Positions 1 through 7,908 of a stretch of 64,000 nucleotides of DNA are shown one piece after another (within the stretch, counting starts at the first letter, position 1; each line of letters begins with the position of its first letter). The stretch is from assembly GCF_003641145.1 (NCBI RefSeq), contig NZ_CP032744.1, positions 620,001-684,000 on the forward strand, given 5' to 3'. The notes under the pieces are model-generated. The model saw nothing but the letters and a program-made list of their open reading frames with translations, was not told the DNA's origin and made no database searches. Both the position numbers and the translations under genes were made by a program. Source of the stretch: Lactiplantibacillus paraplantarum (lineage in GTDB: Bacteria; Bacillota; Bacilli; Lactobacillales; Lactobacillaceae).

Positions 1-384
1 CGTGATGCCCTCCGTACGCAATCTAAACATGAGATCATTAGCACTCATGCCATTTTTAAGAGCCGTACTGACTAGTAACTGGCCGTTTTTGATCAGCAGT
101 TGGGGCTGACCGTCAATCAGTTGTTTCACGTAGCGGTTGTGATGCGTGAGAAATCGAAGGACTAGCACGAGTAATGTCCAAATCAGCAAAACTAAAATAT
201 ATTGCAAGACGGTTACGCTAGTACTATAAATCATACCGCCGACGATTGCGCCAAGGACGTAGTTTTGAACTTGGTCGAGGGCACTGATTGGAGCGAGATT
301 ACTTTTACCAGATAAGTTGATTTGCAAGATGATGGTTAATAATCCAAGCGCTAGTTTGATCGTCACATCCCAGTATGAAAACAT
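1..384 (-). CDS. DUF421 (YetF-type) membrane protein, 3' part missing
   Basis: The reading frame is open from an ATG at 384 to the window edge, so the first 128 codons of a minus-strand gene are visible. It starts MFSYWDVTIKLALGLL, has three hydrophobic segments (about residues 8-25, 40-60 and 62-82), and continues into a soluble part with LIDGQPQLLIKNGQL, the pattern of the YetF/DUF421 family. These are small membrane proteins with a cytoplasmic C-terminal domain of unknown function. The ATG directly follows the stop of the DUF3290 gene, so the two are co-transcribed and probably translationally coupled. The C-terminus lies outside the window. Family call is fairly sure; function is unknown. 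Confidence 0.82.
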   Translation of the reverse strand, partial: MFSYWDVTIKLALGLLTIILQINLSGKSNLAPISALDQVQNYVLGAIVGGMIYSTSVTVLQYILVLLIWTLLVLVLRFLTHHNRYVKQLIDGQPQLLIKNGQLLVSTALKNGMSANDLMFRLRTEGIT

Positions 385-837
385 TTATTGCCCCTCCTTA
401 ACGTAATTGATCGTTGACTGAATTGGTGTTGCTTTAGTCAGCGTATAGCTATTGCCATCCGGATTGACCGTCACGTTGTAGATGTGGTCATGAACTTTAA
501 TCAGCATGCCACTGCTGACAGAACTCGTGTTGGACCACACGGCGGTTTTACTGACGTTTTGTTCCTTAGCCACGCGTTGCATAATTTGTGTGACCTGTGA
601 TTTTTGATTGAAACTGTTTTGAAGGGTCTGCCACTCATTAAATTGAATGCCAACGAGTAACAATAATAACAAAACCATGATAATGAATAAGTCACGGTAT
701 TTGAGATCCGTTTTGTGGCGATACCATAGCCAGCTGAGTACGGCAATCATCAAAATAATGATACCAATAGCGGCCAGTTGAACGAGAGCGTGATTACTAT
801 TTTGGTGAATTAAGTAGTTGTATGAATAAAAAGTCAT
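385..837 (-). CDS. DUF3290 family membrane protein
   Basis: This 150-residue protein has two hydrophobic segments (about residues 20-39 and 50-64) and then a soluble C-terminal domain of about 85 residues. Such proteins are typical DUF3290 members and are commonly found next to DUF421 genes in lactobacilli, as here. The ATG at 837 has a good ribosome site (AAGGAGG) a few bases upstream. It is first in a two-gene minus-strand operon with the DUF421 gene. The biochemical role is not known; the constant pairing suggests that the two membrane proteins work together. Confidence 0.8.
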   Translation of the reverse strand: MTFYSYNYLIHQNSNHALVQLAAIGIIILMIAVLSWLWYRHKTDLKYRDLFIIMVLLLLLLVGIQFNEWQTLQNSFNQKSQVTQIMQRVAKEQNVSKTAVWSNTSSVSSGMLIKVHDHIYNVTVNPDGNSYTLTKATPIQSTINYVKEGQ

Positions 838-858
838 GATGGCCTCCTTATAAGATTT

Positions 859-886
859 ATTATAGCAATTTTTAGTAGTGACTGAA
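859..886 (-). promoter_or_regulatory. Promoter for DUF3290-DUF421 operon
   Basis: On the minus strand a perfect TATAAT (plus coordinates 859-864) lies 16 bases after TTCAGT (881-886), about 20 bases before the ribosome site of the DUF3290 gene. The -35 is weak, so the call rests on the -10 and its position. Confidence 0.5.
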
Positions 887-984
887 TTAACTGGTATTGC
901 AAAATTAGCATATAATCGTGCTTATGCTAACGAACTAACGCTTGAAAATACACTAATTAATGGATTTTCTTAGTAAATTTTACT

Positions 985-1011
985 TTGTAAAGCGTGTCAA
1001 TGTTGTATACT
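985..1011 (+). promoter_or_regulatory. Promoter for pgm
   Basis: TTGTAA (985-990) and TATACT (1006-1011) lie about 45 bases upstream of the pgm start. The spacer is short (15 bases), so one hexamer may be offset by a base or two. The only genes upstream are divergent, so a promoter is needed here. Confidence 0.55.
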
Positions 1012-1055
1012 ATTTTTGTAAGCACTAACAAATATCGGAATTGGAGATGGTTTTT

Positions 1056-2783
1056 GTGAGTTGGCAGGATACTTATAATACCTGGAAAAACCAAGCGACA
1101 CTTGAAACAAGTTTAAAACAAGAATTAACGGGCATGGCTGGTGATGACGCTGCTTTAGAAGATGCCTTTTATGAACCAATGGAATTCGGAACGGCGGGGA
1201 TGCGTGGGGTGCTTGGACCTGGCATCAATCGGATGAATATTTATACGGTTCGCCAAGCAACGGAAGGGTTAGCGCGTTTCATGGATACCTTGTCAGCTGA
1301 GGTCAAGGAACGTGGTGTAGCCATCAGCTTTGATTCCCGTCACCATTCAGAAGATTTTGCTCATGAATCTGCCCGCGTGTTAGGCCAGCATGGCATTAAA
1401 TCGTACGTTTTTGAAAGTTTGCGGCCCACTCCAGAACTTTCATTTACGGTTCGGCACTTGCATACTTACGCAGGAATTATGATTACGGCGAGTCACAATC
1501 CGAAGCAATACAACGGCTACAAGATCTACGGAGAAGATGGTGGTCAAATGCCACCAAAGGAATCCGATCTCATTACGTCATACATTCGTAAGGTTGACGA
1601 TGTCTTTGCGATTGCCGTCGCTGATGAACAACAATTATTAGCTGATAAGACGGAAACCATCATCGGTGATGACGTCGATCAGGACTACTTAGCCAAGGTC
1701 AAGGAAGTCACGATCAATCAAAAATTAGTGGATGAATTCGGTAAGGATATGAAGTTAGTCTTTACACCATTGCATGGAACTGGCCGGATGCTTGGTGAGA
1801 AAGCCTTGAAGAATGCTGGGTTTAAAAATTTCAGTGTCGTTAAAGAACAGGCTGTCGCCGATCCTGAATTTTCAACGGTCAAATTCCCCAACCCTGAATT
1901 TCCAGAAGCCTTTAAGATGGCCATTGATCTAGGTAAAAAGGAAGACGCAGATGTCTTGATTGCGGTTGATCCCGATGCTGACCGGTTAGGAACGGCTGTT
2001 CGTCAACCTAATGGTGAATATGTCCTGTTAACTGGTAATCAAATTGCCGCCGTCTTGTTACACTACATCTTACAGGCCAACAAGGATGCGGGAACGTTGC
2101 CAACCAACGCGGCTGCAGTTAAGTCGATCGTCTCAAGCGAATTTGCAACCAAAGTCGCTGCTTCATACGGTGTTACGATGATCAATGTCTTGACTGGTTT
2201 TAAGTATATTGCTGAACAGATCGAACACTTTGAAGCCACTGGTGAACATACTTACATGTTTGGCTTTGAAGAAAGTTATGGTTACTTGATTAAGCCATTC
2301 GTTCATGACAAGGACGCCATCCAAACGACAGTGCTCTTAGCCGAAGTTGCTGCCTACTATAAGCAACAAGGTAAGAACCTCTATGATGGGTTACAAGACT
2401 TGTTCAAGGAATATGGCTATTTCCGCGAACAAACCACGTCCGAAGAATTTGACGGGGTCGGTGGTAGCGATAAGATTGCCGCCTTAATGACTAAGTTCCG
2501 TAATGAAACGCCAACGGACTTTGCGGGCTACGATGTTACTGGGACCGAAGATTTCCAGAGTCAGACCGAAAGCTTGGCGGACGGTCACACGACACCAATT
2601 GCTTTGCCACAAGCGAACGTCTTGAAATATCATTTGACTGATGGCACTTGGATTGCCATTCGGCCGTCCGGTACAGAGCCTAAAATTAAGTTCTACATCG
2701 GGACATTAGGTGTCACCTTAGATGAAGCTAATGACAAATTAGCGAAGTTTGAAGCTGCCATTCAAGCATTTATTAAAGAATAG
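1056..2783 (+). CDS. pgm: Phosphoglucomutase / phosphomannomutase
   Basis: Cytoplasmic alpha-D-phosphohexomutase that interconverts glucose-1-phosphate and glucose-6-phosphate, linking glycolysis to UDP-glucose and wall polysaccharide synthesis. It has the family's active-site loop ITASHNPKQYNGYK (phosphoserine near residue 146), the metal loop DPDADR (near residue 306) and the sugar-phosphate loop RPSGTEPKIK near the C-terminus. At about 575 residues it matches the long Firmicutes PgcA-type enzymes. The frame can be read from a TTG at 1041, but GTG 1056 is preferred: the TTGGAG ribosome site overlaps the upstream codons and sits 7-9 bases before the GTG. It stands alone, with its own promoter and a strong terminator. 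Confidence 0.95.
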   Translation: MSWQDTYNTWKNQATLETSLKQELTGMAGDDAALEDAFYEPMEFGTAGMRGVLGPGINRMNIYTVRQATEGLARFMDTLSAEVKERGVAISFDSRHHSEDFAHESARVLGQHGIKSYVFESLRPTPELSFTVRHLHTYAGIMITASHNPKQYNGYKIYGEDGGQMPPKESDLITSYIRKVDDVFAIAVADEQQLLADKTETIIGDDVDQDYLAKVKEVTINQKLVDEFGKDMKLVFTPLHGTGRMLGEKALKNAGFKNFSVVKEQAVADPEFSTVKFPNPEFPEAFKMAIDLGKKEDADVLIAVDPDADRLGTAVRQPNGEYVLLTGNQIAAVLLHYILQANKDAGTLPTNAAAVKSIVSSEFATKVAASYGVTMINVLTGFKYIAEQIEHFEATGEHTYMFGFEESYGYLIKPFVHDKDAIQTTVLLAEVAAYYKQQGKNLYDGLQDLFKEYGYFREQTTSEEFDGVGGSDKIAALMTKFRNETPTDFAGYDVTGTEDFQSQTESLADGHTTPIALPQANVLKYHLTDGTWIAIRPSGTEPKIKFYIGTLGVTLDEANDKLAKFEAAIQAFIKE

Positions 2784-2834
2784 AACACCGACTTAATCAG
2801 ATGTTGCGTACAACCTGGGACTAGTCGTTATAGA

Positions 2835-2889
2835 AAATAAATAGGGCCACCCGAAATCAACTTATAATTTCGAGCGGTCCTATTTATTT
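2835..2889. terminator. Bidirectional terminator between pgm and EAL gene
   Basis: Long hairpin: AAATAAATAGG at the left pairs with CCTATTTATTT at the right, with a GC-rich inner stem and an AT loop. It lies between two convergent genes and can serve both. Confidence 0.85.
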
Positions 2890-2905
2890 GTAGGTCGTGG
2901 TGGTG

Positions 2906-3622
2906 CTATTTGGTGGGATATTCAAAATTGACCGGGTCACCAGGTAAGCGTAATAACTGTGGTTTGCCGTAGTAGTAACCCTGCCGAAGATTAATATCAA
3001 AATGACTACTCAATTGATCATCTTCAGCATCTTCAATCCCTTCTAGAATTAAGCGAAGGCCATACTCACTACTGATAGCGCGCCAAAAATGAAGTTTTTG
3101 CTGAATCTTTGGATCTTTAATATCCCTACGAAAATTTTGGAGCGCAAATTTTAATTCGGAAGCTAGTGGTAAAATCTCTTGAATACTCTTAAAATCATTA
3201 ATGCCCGTACCAACATCATCGAGTGAAATTTGCATCCCGTGTTCAATGAATCCCCGTAAGTGTGGAATCAACATCGTGTCAGAGTAGCTTTTAGGGCTAC
3301 GTTCTTCAGTTAATTCGACAACTAATTTAGCAGGGTACAGTTGTACCTGACTTTGGATGATGGCTTTGGCGACCGTTGTATCCATTAGTTGTTCACGACT
3401 AATGTTGACTGCACAATAGCGAACCTTAAGCCCTAGAATTTTAGTGGTTGCAATAAGTAGGTCAGAAGTAACTTGTGAGCTGATGGCAGTAAAAGATTCG
3501 GGCAGACGCCAGCCGTCTGGTGTTAGTTGTTTGATTAATAATTCGTATCCGTAAACCGTATTGTTGAGTAAGTTAAGTTGTGGCTGTACGAAATAGCGGT
3601 AAATTGGTTGCATAAGTTCCAT
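2906..3622 (-). CDS. EAL-domain protein (c-di-GMP phosphodiesterase-like)
   Basis: Single-domain EAL protein of 238 residues with no transmembrane, GGDEF or PAS part. The motifs appear in order: YELL for EAL, VNIS, VELTEE, LDDVGTG, LKFALQN where active enzymes have K-I-D, LEGIE, and RQGYYYGKP. The metal-binding Glu/Asn/Asp and the final Gln are kept, but the Asp of the KxD motif is replaced by Ala in KFA. That Asp is a metal ligand in characterised EAL enzymes as I recall, so activity is uncertain and the protein may be a c-di-GMP sensor or an effector of another kind. A paralogue with the same change lies at 61097-61768. It is transcribed divergently from the flavoprotein gene at 3767. Confidence 0.85.
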   Translation of the reverse strand: MELMQPIYRYFVQPQLNLLNNTVYGYELLIKQLTPDGWRLPESFTAISSQVTSDLLIATTKILGLKVRYCAVNISREQLMDTTVAKAIIQSQVQLYPAKLVVELTEERSPKSYSDTMLIPHLRGFIEHGMQISLDDVGTGINDFKSIQEILPLASELKFALQNFRRDIKDPKIQQKLHFWRAISSEYGLRLILEGIEDAEDDQLSSHFDINLRQGYYYGKPQLLRLPGDPVNFEYPTK

Positions 3623-3678
3623 CGCCTTTTATAATGAGTTTTAAAGCATTGAATCGTTTTAATATTAACCGAATCGCT

Positions 3679-3695
3679 GTATACTCTAAGTATAC
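3679..3695. promoter_or_regulatory. Palindrome with back-to-back -10 elements
   Basis: GTATACT-CTA-AGTATAC is a perfect 7+7 inverted repeat in the divergent region between the EAL gene and the oxidase gene. It holds TATACT on both strands, so it could provide both -10 boxes, or an operator over both promoters. The -35 boxes are weak. Confidence 0.45.
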
Positions 3696-3766
3696 GTCAA
3701 CTTAAATAAATGTTTAACTGAATCTTAGTTAAATTTTAATTTTTAATGAAAGCTGTGGTCGAAAAA

Positions 3767-5125
3767 ATGAAAGTTGCCATTATTGGCTGTACACATGCGG
3801 GGATTGCCGCCATGAAACAAATTTTGAAATACTATCCGGGGACTGAAATTACCGTCTATGAACGGCACGCGGATATTTCATACATGTCTTGTGGGACTTA
3901 TTTACACTTAGGGGGTACTATTAAGGACTTGGATCAGGCGCTATATGCTAATTCGACGGAATTCAGTGAACAGGGTGTGCAGATGCGGATGCAGTATGAC
4001 GTGATTAATGTTAATGCTGATAAACATACAATTTTGGCTCAAAATTTACAGACTAAGGAATTACAAACGGATCACTATGATAAATTAATTATGGCAACGG
4101 GATCGATTACTGCGATTCCGGCTATTCCCGGCGTGGAGAATCCGAAAGTCATGCTTTGCAAGACTTGTGAACAGGCCCAGCAACTGTATGAAGCGGCTCA
4201 GCATGCGCATCATATTGCCATTGTTGGTGGTGGTTATTCGGGAGTAGAACTTGCTGAGGGTTATGTGAAATCAGGTCACGCTGTAACGCTATTTCAACGC
4301 GGTTCGCATTTGATTAATGAGTATCTTGATCCGCAACTCTCCGAAAAAGTCGAGAAATTATTGACAACAAACGGTATTCAAGTTAAAACCAACGCGCAAG
4401 TGATGGCTTTCAGTGATACGGCTGATAATCGGCTACGGGTAACGACTGCTAATGGTGAAGAAACGTTTGATATGGCTGTTATTTGCCCAGGGGTGATTCC
4501 TCAATCGGAACTATTAGCGGGGCAAGTTAATCGAACTAAGCAGGGTGCGATTGTGACGGACCGTTATATGGGAACATCTAACCCAGATATTTATGCGGCT
4601 GGTGATGTGACGGAAGTGAACTTTAATCCAACCAAGGATCATGCCTACATGCCATTGGTGTCACATGCGATTCGGCAAGGTGCACTAGCCGGAATCAATA
4701 TTTTTGATAAACGCTTAGGTTCGATTGGTACGCAAGCAACGACTGGAATGTTAATTTTTGACCAGACCGTAGCTTGTGCGGGAATGACCCTAACAGCAGC
4801 TAAGGCAGCTAACTTTGATGCCAAAGAAGCCTTTTATGAGGGCAACTATCGTCCAGATTTTATGCCGACCACGGAGAAGGTCATGATTACCCTTGTGTAT
4901 GATCAACAGACGCGGAAAGTTCTGGGTGGTCAATTAATCAGTGCGCATGAAGTTTCCCAGTCAGCAAATACGTTGTCGGTAGTGATTCACAATGGTAATA
5001 CAATTGATGAATTGGCCTTCATGGATATGTTATTCTCACCAAACTTTGATGAGCCATTCAATTATTTGAATTTAGTGGCCCAAGCTGCCGTTGACCAGGA
5101 ACATGGCTATCGGCGGAATAATTAA
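3767..5125 (+). CDS. nox: NADH oxidase / CoA-disulfide reductase-type flavoprotein
   Basis: FAD- and NAD(P)H-dependent oxidoreductase of the Nox/CoADR group, about 452 residues. The N-terminal FAD site is KVAIIGCTHAG (an altered GxGxxG), followed by YMSCGTYLHLGG, whose Cys is the redox-active residue at the position used in water-forming NADH oxidases. The NAD site GGGYSGVELAE lies near residue 160, the second FAD motif DIYAAGDV near residue 278, and a dimerisation domain ends the protein. In lactic acid bacteria these enzymes reoxidise NADH with O2. The frame extends to an ATG at 3746, but family members begin MKV-IIGCTHAG, so 3767 is preferred; neither start has a clear ribosome site. Nox and CoA-disulfide reductase cannot be told apart by eye. 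Confidence 0.85.
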   Translation: MKVAIIGCTHAGIAAMKQILKYYPGTEITVYERHADISYMSCGTYLHLGGTIKDLDQALYANSTEFSEQGVQMRMQYDVINVNADKHTILAQNLQTKELQTDHYDKLIMATGSITAIPAIPGVENPKVMLCKTCEQAQQLYEAAQHAHHIAIVGGGYSGVELAEGYVKSGHAVTLFQRGSHLINEYLDPQLSEKVEKLLTTNGIQVKTNAQVMAFSDTADNRLRVTTANGEETFDMAVICPGVIPQSELLAGQVNRTKQGAIVTDRYMGTSNPDIYAAGDVTEVNFNPTKDHAYMPLVSHAIRQGALAGINIFDKRLGSIGTQATTGMLIFDQTVACAGMTLTAAKAANFDAKEAFYEGNYRPDFMPTTEKVMITLVYDQQTRKVLGGQLISAHEVSQSANTLSVVIHNGNTIDELAFMDMLFSPNFDEPFNYLNLVAQAAVDQEHGYRRNN

Positions 5126-5300
5126 TACAGCTAATATTATTAAGTTCGGCATGAAAATTGGTGTACCAGGCCAATTTTTATATTGCTGTGTGGCAGCGAC
5201 GGATGTACCAACCAAAGCGGTTGAGATTAAAGCGCATCTGCTAACGAAGGATTTAAGTTGGTTGTGGGCATGCTGTGACCATGATTGGTGACGAAATAAT

Positions 5301-5836
5301 TAGTCTAATACGCATTGTGTTAGTTATTGTTTAGTATGAATCATGATTAAAACATGCCAGTTAGTTGGCTTGCTATTCGTCAGTATATGCGCGTCCTAGG
5401 CCGACTTCCGGGGCTGGGTGCCAATTGCTGGAACAGGGCGGACGTCGATTTGAACTCACGCAGAAGCCCGCTGCGCAATTTCAAATACGAGTCTTCTTCT
5501 AGCCCGGGGAAATCACCCGGACAAGAAGAACTTCGCCCTTGAGCATTGGCACCCAGCCCCTCCAGTCTCAGTCTGACCCGAACACGTTTCGTCAATATGG
5601 CATTAGGGCGTGGAAGACCAGTATTTGAGACGTGGACTTCGGCTCAAATCTGTGTCCACCACGTTCCAGCAATTGGCAGGAATGCCTGTAAGCCGGCGTA
5701 GAACGAGCTAATTAAAGAATTTTCCGCCAAATTGCACGCTTTTCAGCGGGACTTAGCTGGTAGCTTTTAAACTTAGAAATAGCCATTTTTAATCGTGATT
5801 CATGACAAATCAACTAGCACAATGTGCAGTCTAATA
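5301..5836. repeat. Non-coding repeat element, copy A, with terminal inverted repeats
   Basis: An 800-base gap without a gene holds this element of about 535 bases. Its left end (5301-5357) and right end (5782-5836) are near-perfect inverted repeats of each other; shared blocks are CATTGTG, TAGTT, ATGAATCA and GATTAAAA. The inside is GC-richer than the flanks. Segment 5571-5712 matches 8033-8170 in reverse orientation at roughly four-fifths identity by eye; segment 5343-5425 matches 8528-8605 in reverse; segment 5351-5495 matches 15103-15262 directly. There is no transposase and no conserved open frame, so this looks like a MITE-like or structured intergenic repeat family. Confidence 0.8.
5403..5567 (+). 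repeat. Large hairpin inside repeat copy A
   Basis: Outer stem: GGGGCTGGGTGCCAAT (5410-5425) pairs perfectly, 16 of 16, with ATTGGCACCCAGCCCC (5545-5560). GACT/AGTC continues it outward past a symmetric TCC/TCC bulge. Inner stem: TTCTTCTAGCCCGGG (about 5491-5507) pairs with CCCGGACAAGAAGAA (about 5516-5530). It could form a cruciform or a long folded RNA. Confidence 0.8.
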
Positions 5837-5850
5837 TGCAATAGTAAAGG

Positions 5851-5899
5851 TGGCCCTAAGACAGTCAGTCAACAAGACTAACTGTCTTAGGGCCATTTT
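5851..5899. terminator. Terminator downstream of the dipeptidase gene
   Basis: TGGCCCTAAGACAGT (5851-5865) pairs perfectly with ACTGTCTTAGGGCCA (5881-5895). The T-run is clearer on the plus strand. It lies just past the stop of the minus-strand dipeptidase gene and next to the end of repeat copy A. Confidence 0.85.
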
Positions 5900-5925
5900 A
5901 TCGTTTGAATTGAAACTTGGTGCAG

Positions 5926-6483
5926 TTAAGCATAATCGTTGGGATTGGCTGCTAATGGCTGATAAGCGTCCATTTCTGTATCGCGATAATCCCACCATTC
6001 GTTAACATAGCCGACAAAACCAGCTGTTGTCATCGCAGTATCTAAGAGTTGATAATTTTTTGCTTGGATTGTTGTCTTGGGGGCATCGCGGTGAGCTGCG
6101 GCCGTGAAGTCATCAAATTCAGTGGGCATCAATAATTCACTGCCATCCGGATGCGCTAAGGTCAAGTCCAAGGTGACACCCTTTTGATGACTAAAATTAG
6201 GATCAGGTTGGGCGACAAATTCGGGATCCGGATAGACTTCGAATAAGCGACGTTGGGCGCTGACTGGACGATAGGCATCCCAAACTTTGAGACGATAACC
6301 GTGTTGTTTAACAATTGCACTGGCTTGAGCAAGTTTGTTAGCCGTTCCAGTGCGGACGATGGCCGTAGTAAAATCGTAAATCACTTGGTGGGTAAAATTA
6401 TTGGTGGTGGCATAGCGTAGGTCAACAATGATTTCAGGGTCTAAACGTTGTATGTTTGTAAAGCCAGTTAATGTTTGGTCCAT
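5926..6483 (-). CDS. ddpX: D-alanyl-D-alanine dipeptidase (VanX/DdpX family, M15)
   Basis: Zinc dipeptidase of the VanX family, 185 residues, no signal peptide, so cytoplasmic. It would cut D-Ala-D-Ala and leave only D-Ala-D-Lac for wall precursors, which fits the natural vancomycin resistance of L. plantarum (the gene is called aad there). Motifs: DAYRPVSAQ (the substrate Arg), SHQKGVTLDLTL (first zinc His and Asp, 7 residues apart as in VanX) and NEWWDYRD. In VanX and DdpX the last motif is EWWH and the His is the third zinc ligand; here it is Asp. The catalytic Glu is kept. GGAGG precedes the ATG. It stands alone, with no vanH or ligase beside it, bracketed by repeats A and B. Confidence 0.88.
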   Translation of the reverse strand: MDQTLTGFTNIQRLDPEIIVDLRYATTNNFTHQVIYDFTTAIVRTGTANKLAQASAIVKQHGYRLKVWDAYRPVSAQRRLFEVYPDPEFVAQPDPNFSHQKGVTLDLTLAHPDGSELLMPTEFDDFTAAAHRDAPKTTIQAKNYQLLDTAMTTAGFVGYVNEWWDYRDTEMDAYQPLAANPNDYA

Positions 6484-6525
6484 AGTGGGTCCTCCTCAGA
6501 GTTTAGTTAGCGACGCAGTGTGTGT

Positions 6526-6572
6526 GTTAATTTGTGACAGCTCAACTAGCACAGTGCGTTCATACTCATTGT
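6526..6572. repeat. Solo terminal-repeat-like end
   Basis: The stretch TGACAGCTCAACTAGCACAG and the bases around it resemble the right end of repeat copy A (TGACAAATCAACTAGCACAA) at 17 of 20 positions. No second end is seen nearby, so it may be a solo remnant. It lies in the divergent region between the dipeptidase and MFS genes. Confidence 0.5.
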
Positions 6573-6704
6573 AGCCGATTGGCTATTATTTTACTGATCA
6601 TAAGGGCTGCGGTTATCTCAAACTTTCTGCTAGCTTTCAATCCAGGTCCCTGATAAGATGGAAAGCGGTGCAATTTTAACAATTAATCGAAGAGGTGAGG
6701 TCGC

Positions 6705-7895
6705 ATGGATCGGCAAACACGGCGTGCAATTTTAATTTTAGTTTTTAGTGAATTTTTAGTTTGTTTAGGGATCAGTTTGGTCATTCCAGTTATGCCGTTT
6801 ATTAAAAATGAACTGCACTTAACCGCTACTGACATGGGAATTATGAACGCGTTATTTGCGTTGGCTCAATTTGTGGCCTCCCCGATTATTGGTCGGGTTT
6901 CAGATAAGATTGGGCGTAAGCCTGTGTTAACGGTTGGGCTAGTTTTATACATGGTTTCAGAAGTATTATTCGCACTGACTAACCAGTTATGGGTCTTCAA
7001 TATTTCTCGGATTGTTGGTGGCTTATCAGCCGCGATGGTCGTACCAACGGCCATGGCATTAGCGTCTGATATTACGACGAAACGGCAACGGGCCAAAGTT
7101 ATTGGTTGGCTATCAGCGGCTTTTAGTGGTGGCTTGATTCTTGGCCCTGGTATCGGCGGGGTACTGGCTGGAATTAGTTATAAAACGCCATTTTGGGTCG
7201 CTGGGGCGTTAGGGTTACTCAGCGCAATCGTGTTAGTTATTTTATTACCGGCGGATCGGCAGATTGATCCTGATCGCGAGGCAACTACTACGACAACGGG
7301 CCATCATCCGATGACCCGGGCCTTTTGGACGGTGCCCATTATTATTTTGTTTACAATGATTTTAGTTTCTTCCTTTGGCCTACAAGGGTTTGAAAGCATT
7401 TATAGTATTTACGTGAATGAAGTTTTTCATTTTAGTCTAAGTAACATTGCGTTGGTCTTAACCTTAAATGGTCTAATCTCACTCTTTTTGCAAGTTGCGT
7501 TATTTGATACATTTGTTCAACGCTGGGGTGAACGGCGGGTGATTCGCGTATGTTTTGCGGCGGCTGCGATTTGTACTATTTGGATCACACAGGCCCACTC
7601 TAAAGTGACAGTCATGATTGCGACCTTAGTTATTTTTTCAGCATTCGATCTTCTCCGGCCCGCCATCACGACCTTACTGACTAAAGCGAGCGAGGCCAAT
7701 CAAGGCCTAATTAATGGTCTCAACATGTCCTTAACGAGTGTGGGGAACATTGTTGGGCCAATTATGTCGGGGATGCTACTCGATATGAATTATCATTATC
7801 CATACTTGGTGGTGGCTGGTTTCTTGATTGTTTCTTACTTAATGGCATTCATGTTGCGATTGCCGAACCAAACGCACGCGCATCAGCAAAGCTAA
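6705..7895 (+). CDS. MFS drug exporter (DHA1, 12 TM)
   Basis: Membrane exporter of the major facilitator superfamily, 396 residues with about 12 predicted membrane helices. Motif A (GRVSDKIGRKPV) lies between helices 2 and 3 near residue 65, and motif C, typical of proton-driven exporters, reads SGGLILGPGIGG near residue 146. A hydrophilic central loop (PADRQIDPDREATTTT) separates the two halves. It resembles the NorA/TetA-type multidrug group, but the substrate cannot be read from sequence. GAGGTGAG precedes the ATG. It is a single gene, divergent from the dipeptidase, with repeat copy B starting 13 bases past its stop. Confidence 0.88.
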   Translation: MDRQTRRAILILVFSEFLVCLGISLVIPVMPFIKNELHLTATDMGIMNALFALAQFVASPIIGRVSDKIGRKPVLTVGLVLYMVSEVLFALTNQLWVFNISRIVGGLSAAMVVPTAMALASDITTKRQRAKVIGWLSAAFSGGLILGPGIGGVLAGISYKTPFWVAGALGLLSAIVLVILLPADRQIDPDREATTTTTGHHPMTRAFWTVPIIILFTMILVSSFGLQGFESIYSIYVNEVFHFSLSNIALVLTLNGLISLFLQVALFDTFVQRWGERRVIRVCFAAAAICTIWITQAHSKVTVMIATLVIFSAFDLLRPAITTLLTKASEANQGLINGLNMSLTSVGNIVGPIMSGMLLDMNYHYPYLVVAGFLIVSYLMAFMLRLPNQTHAHQQS

Positions 7896-7908
7896 GACTA
7901 ATTAACCG

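Noticed and set aside
987..1000. Possible CcpA (cre) site at the pgm promoter
   Set aside because: TGTAAAGCGTGTCA has GC where the consensus needs CG in the centre.
5091..5291. 66-codon frame overlapping the end of the NADH-oxidase gene
   Set aside because: It starts inside the oxidase gene in another frame, has no ribosome site and matches no family.
5354..5595. Open frames on both strands inside repeat copy A
   Set aside because: They run through the hairpin arms, lack ribosome sites and do not keep their frame in the other repeat copies.
5926..6483. Acquired vancomycin-resistance cluster
   Set aside because: There is no vanH, D-Ala-D-Lac ligase or VanRS beside the dipeptidase; the species is naturally resistant with scattered genes.
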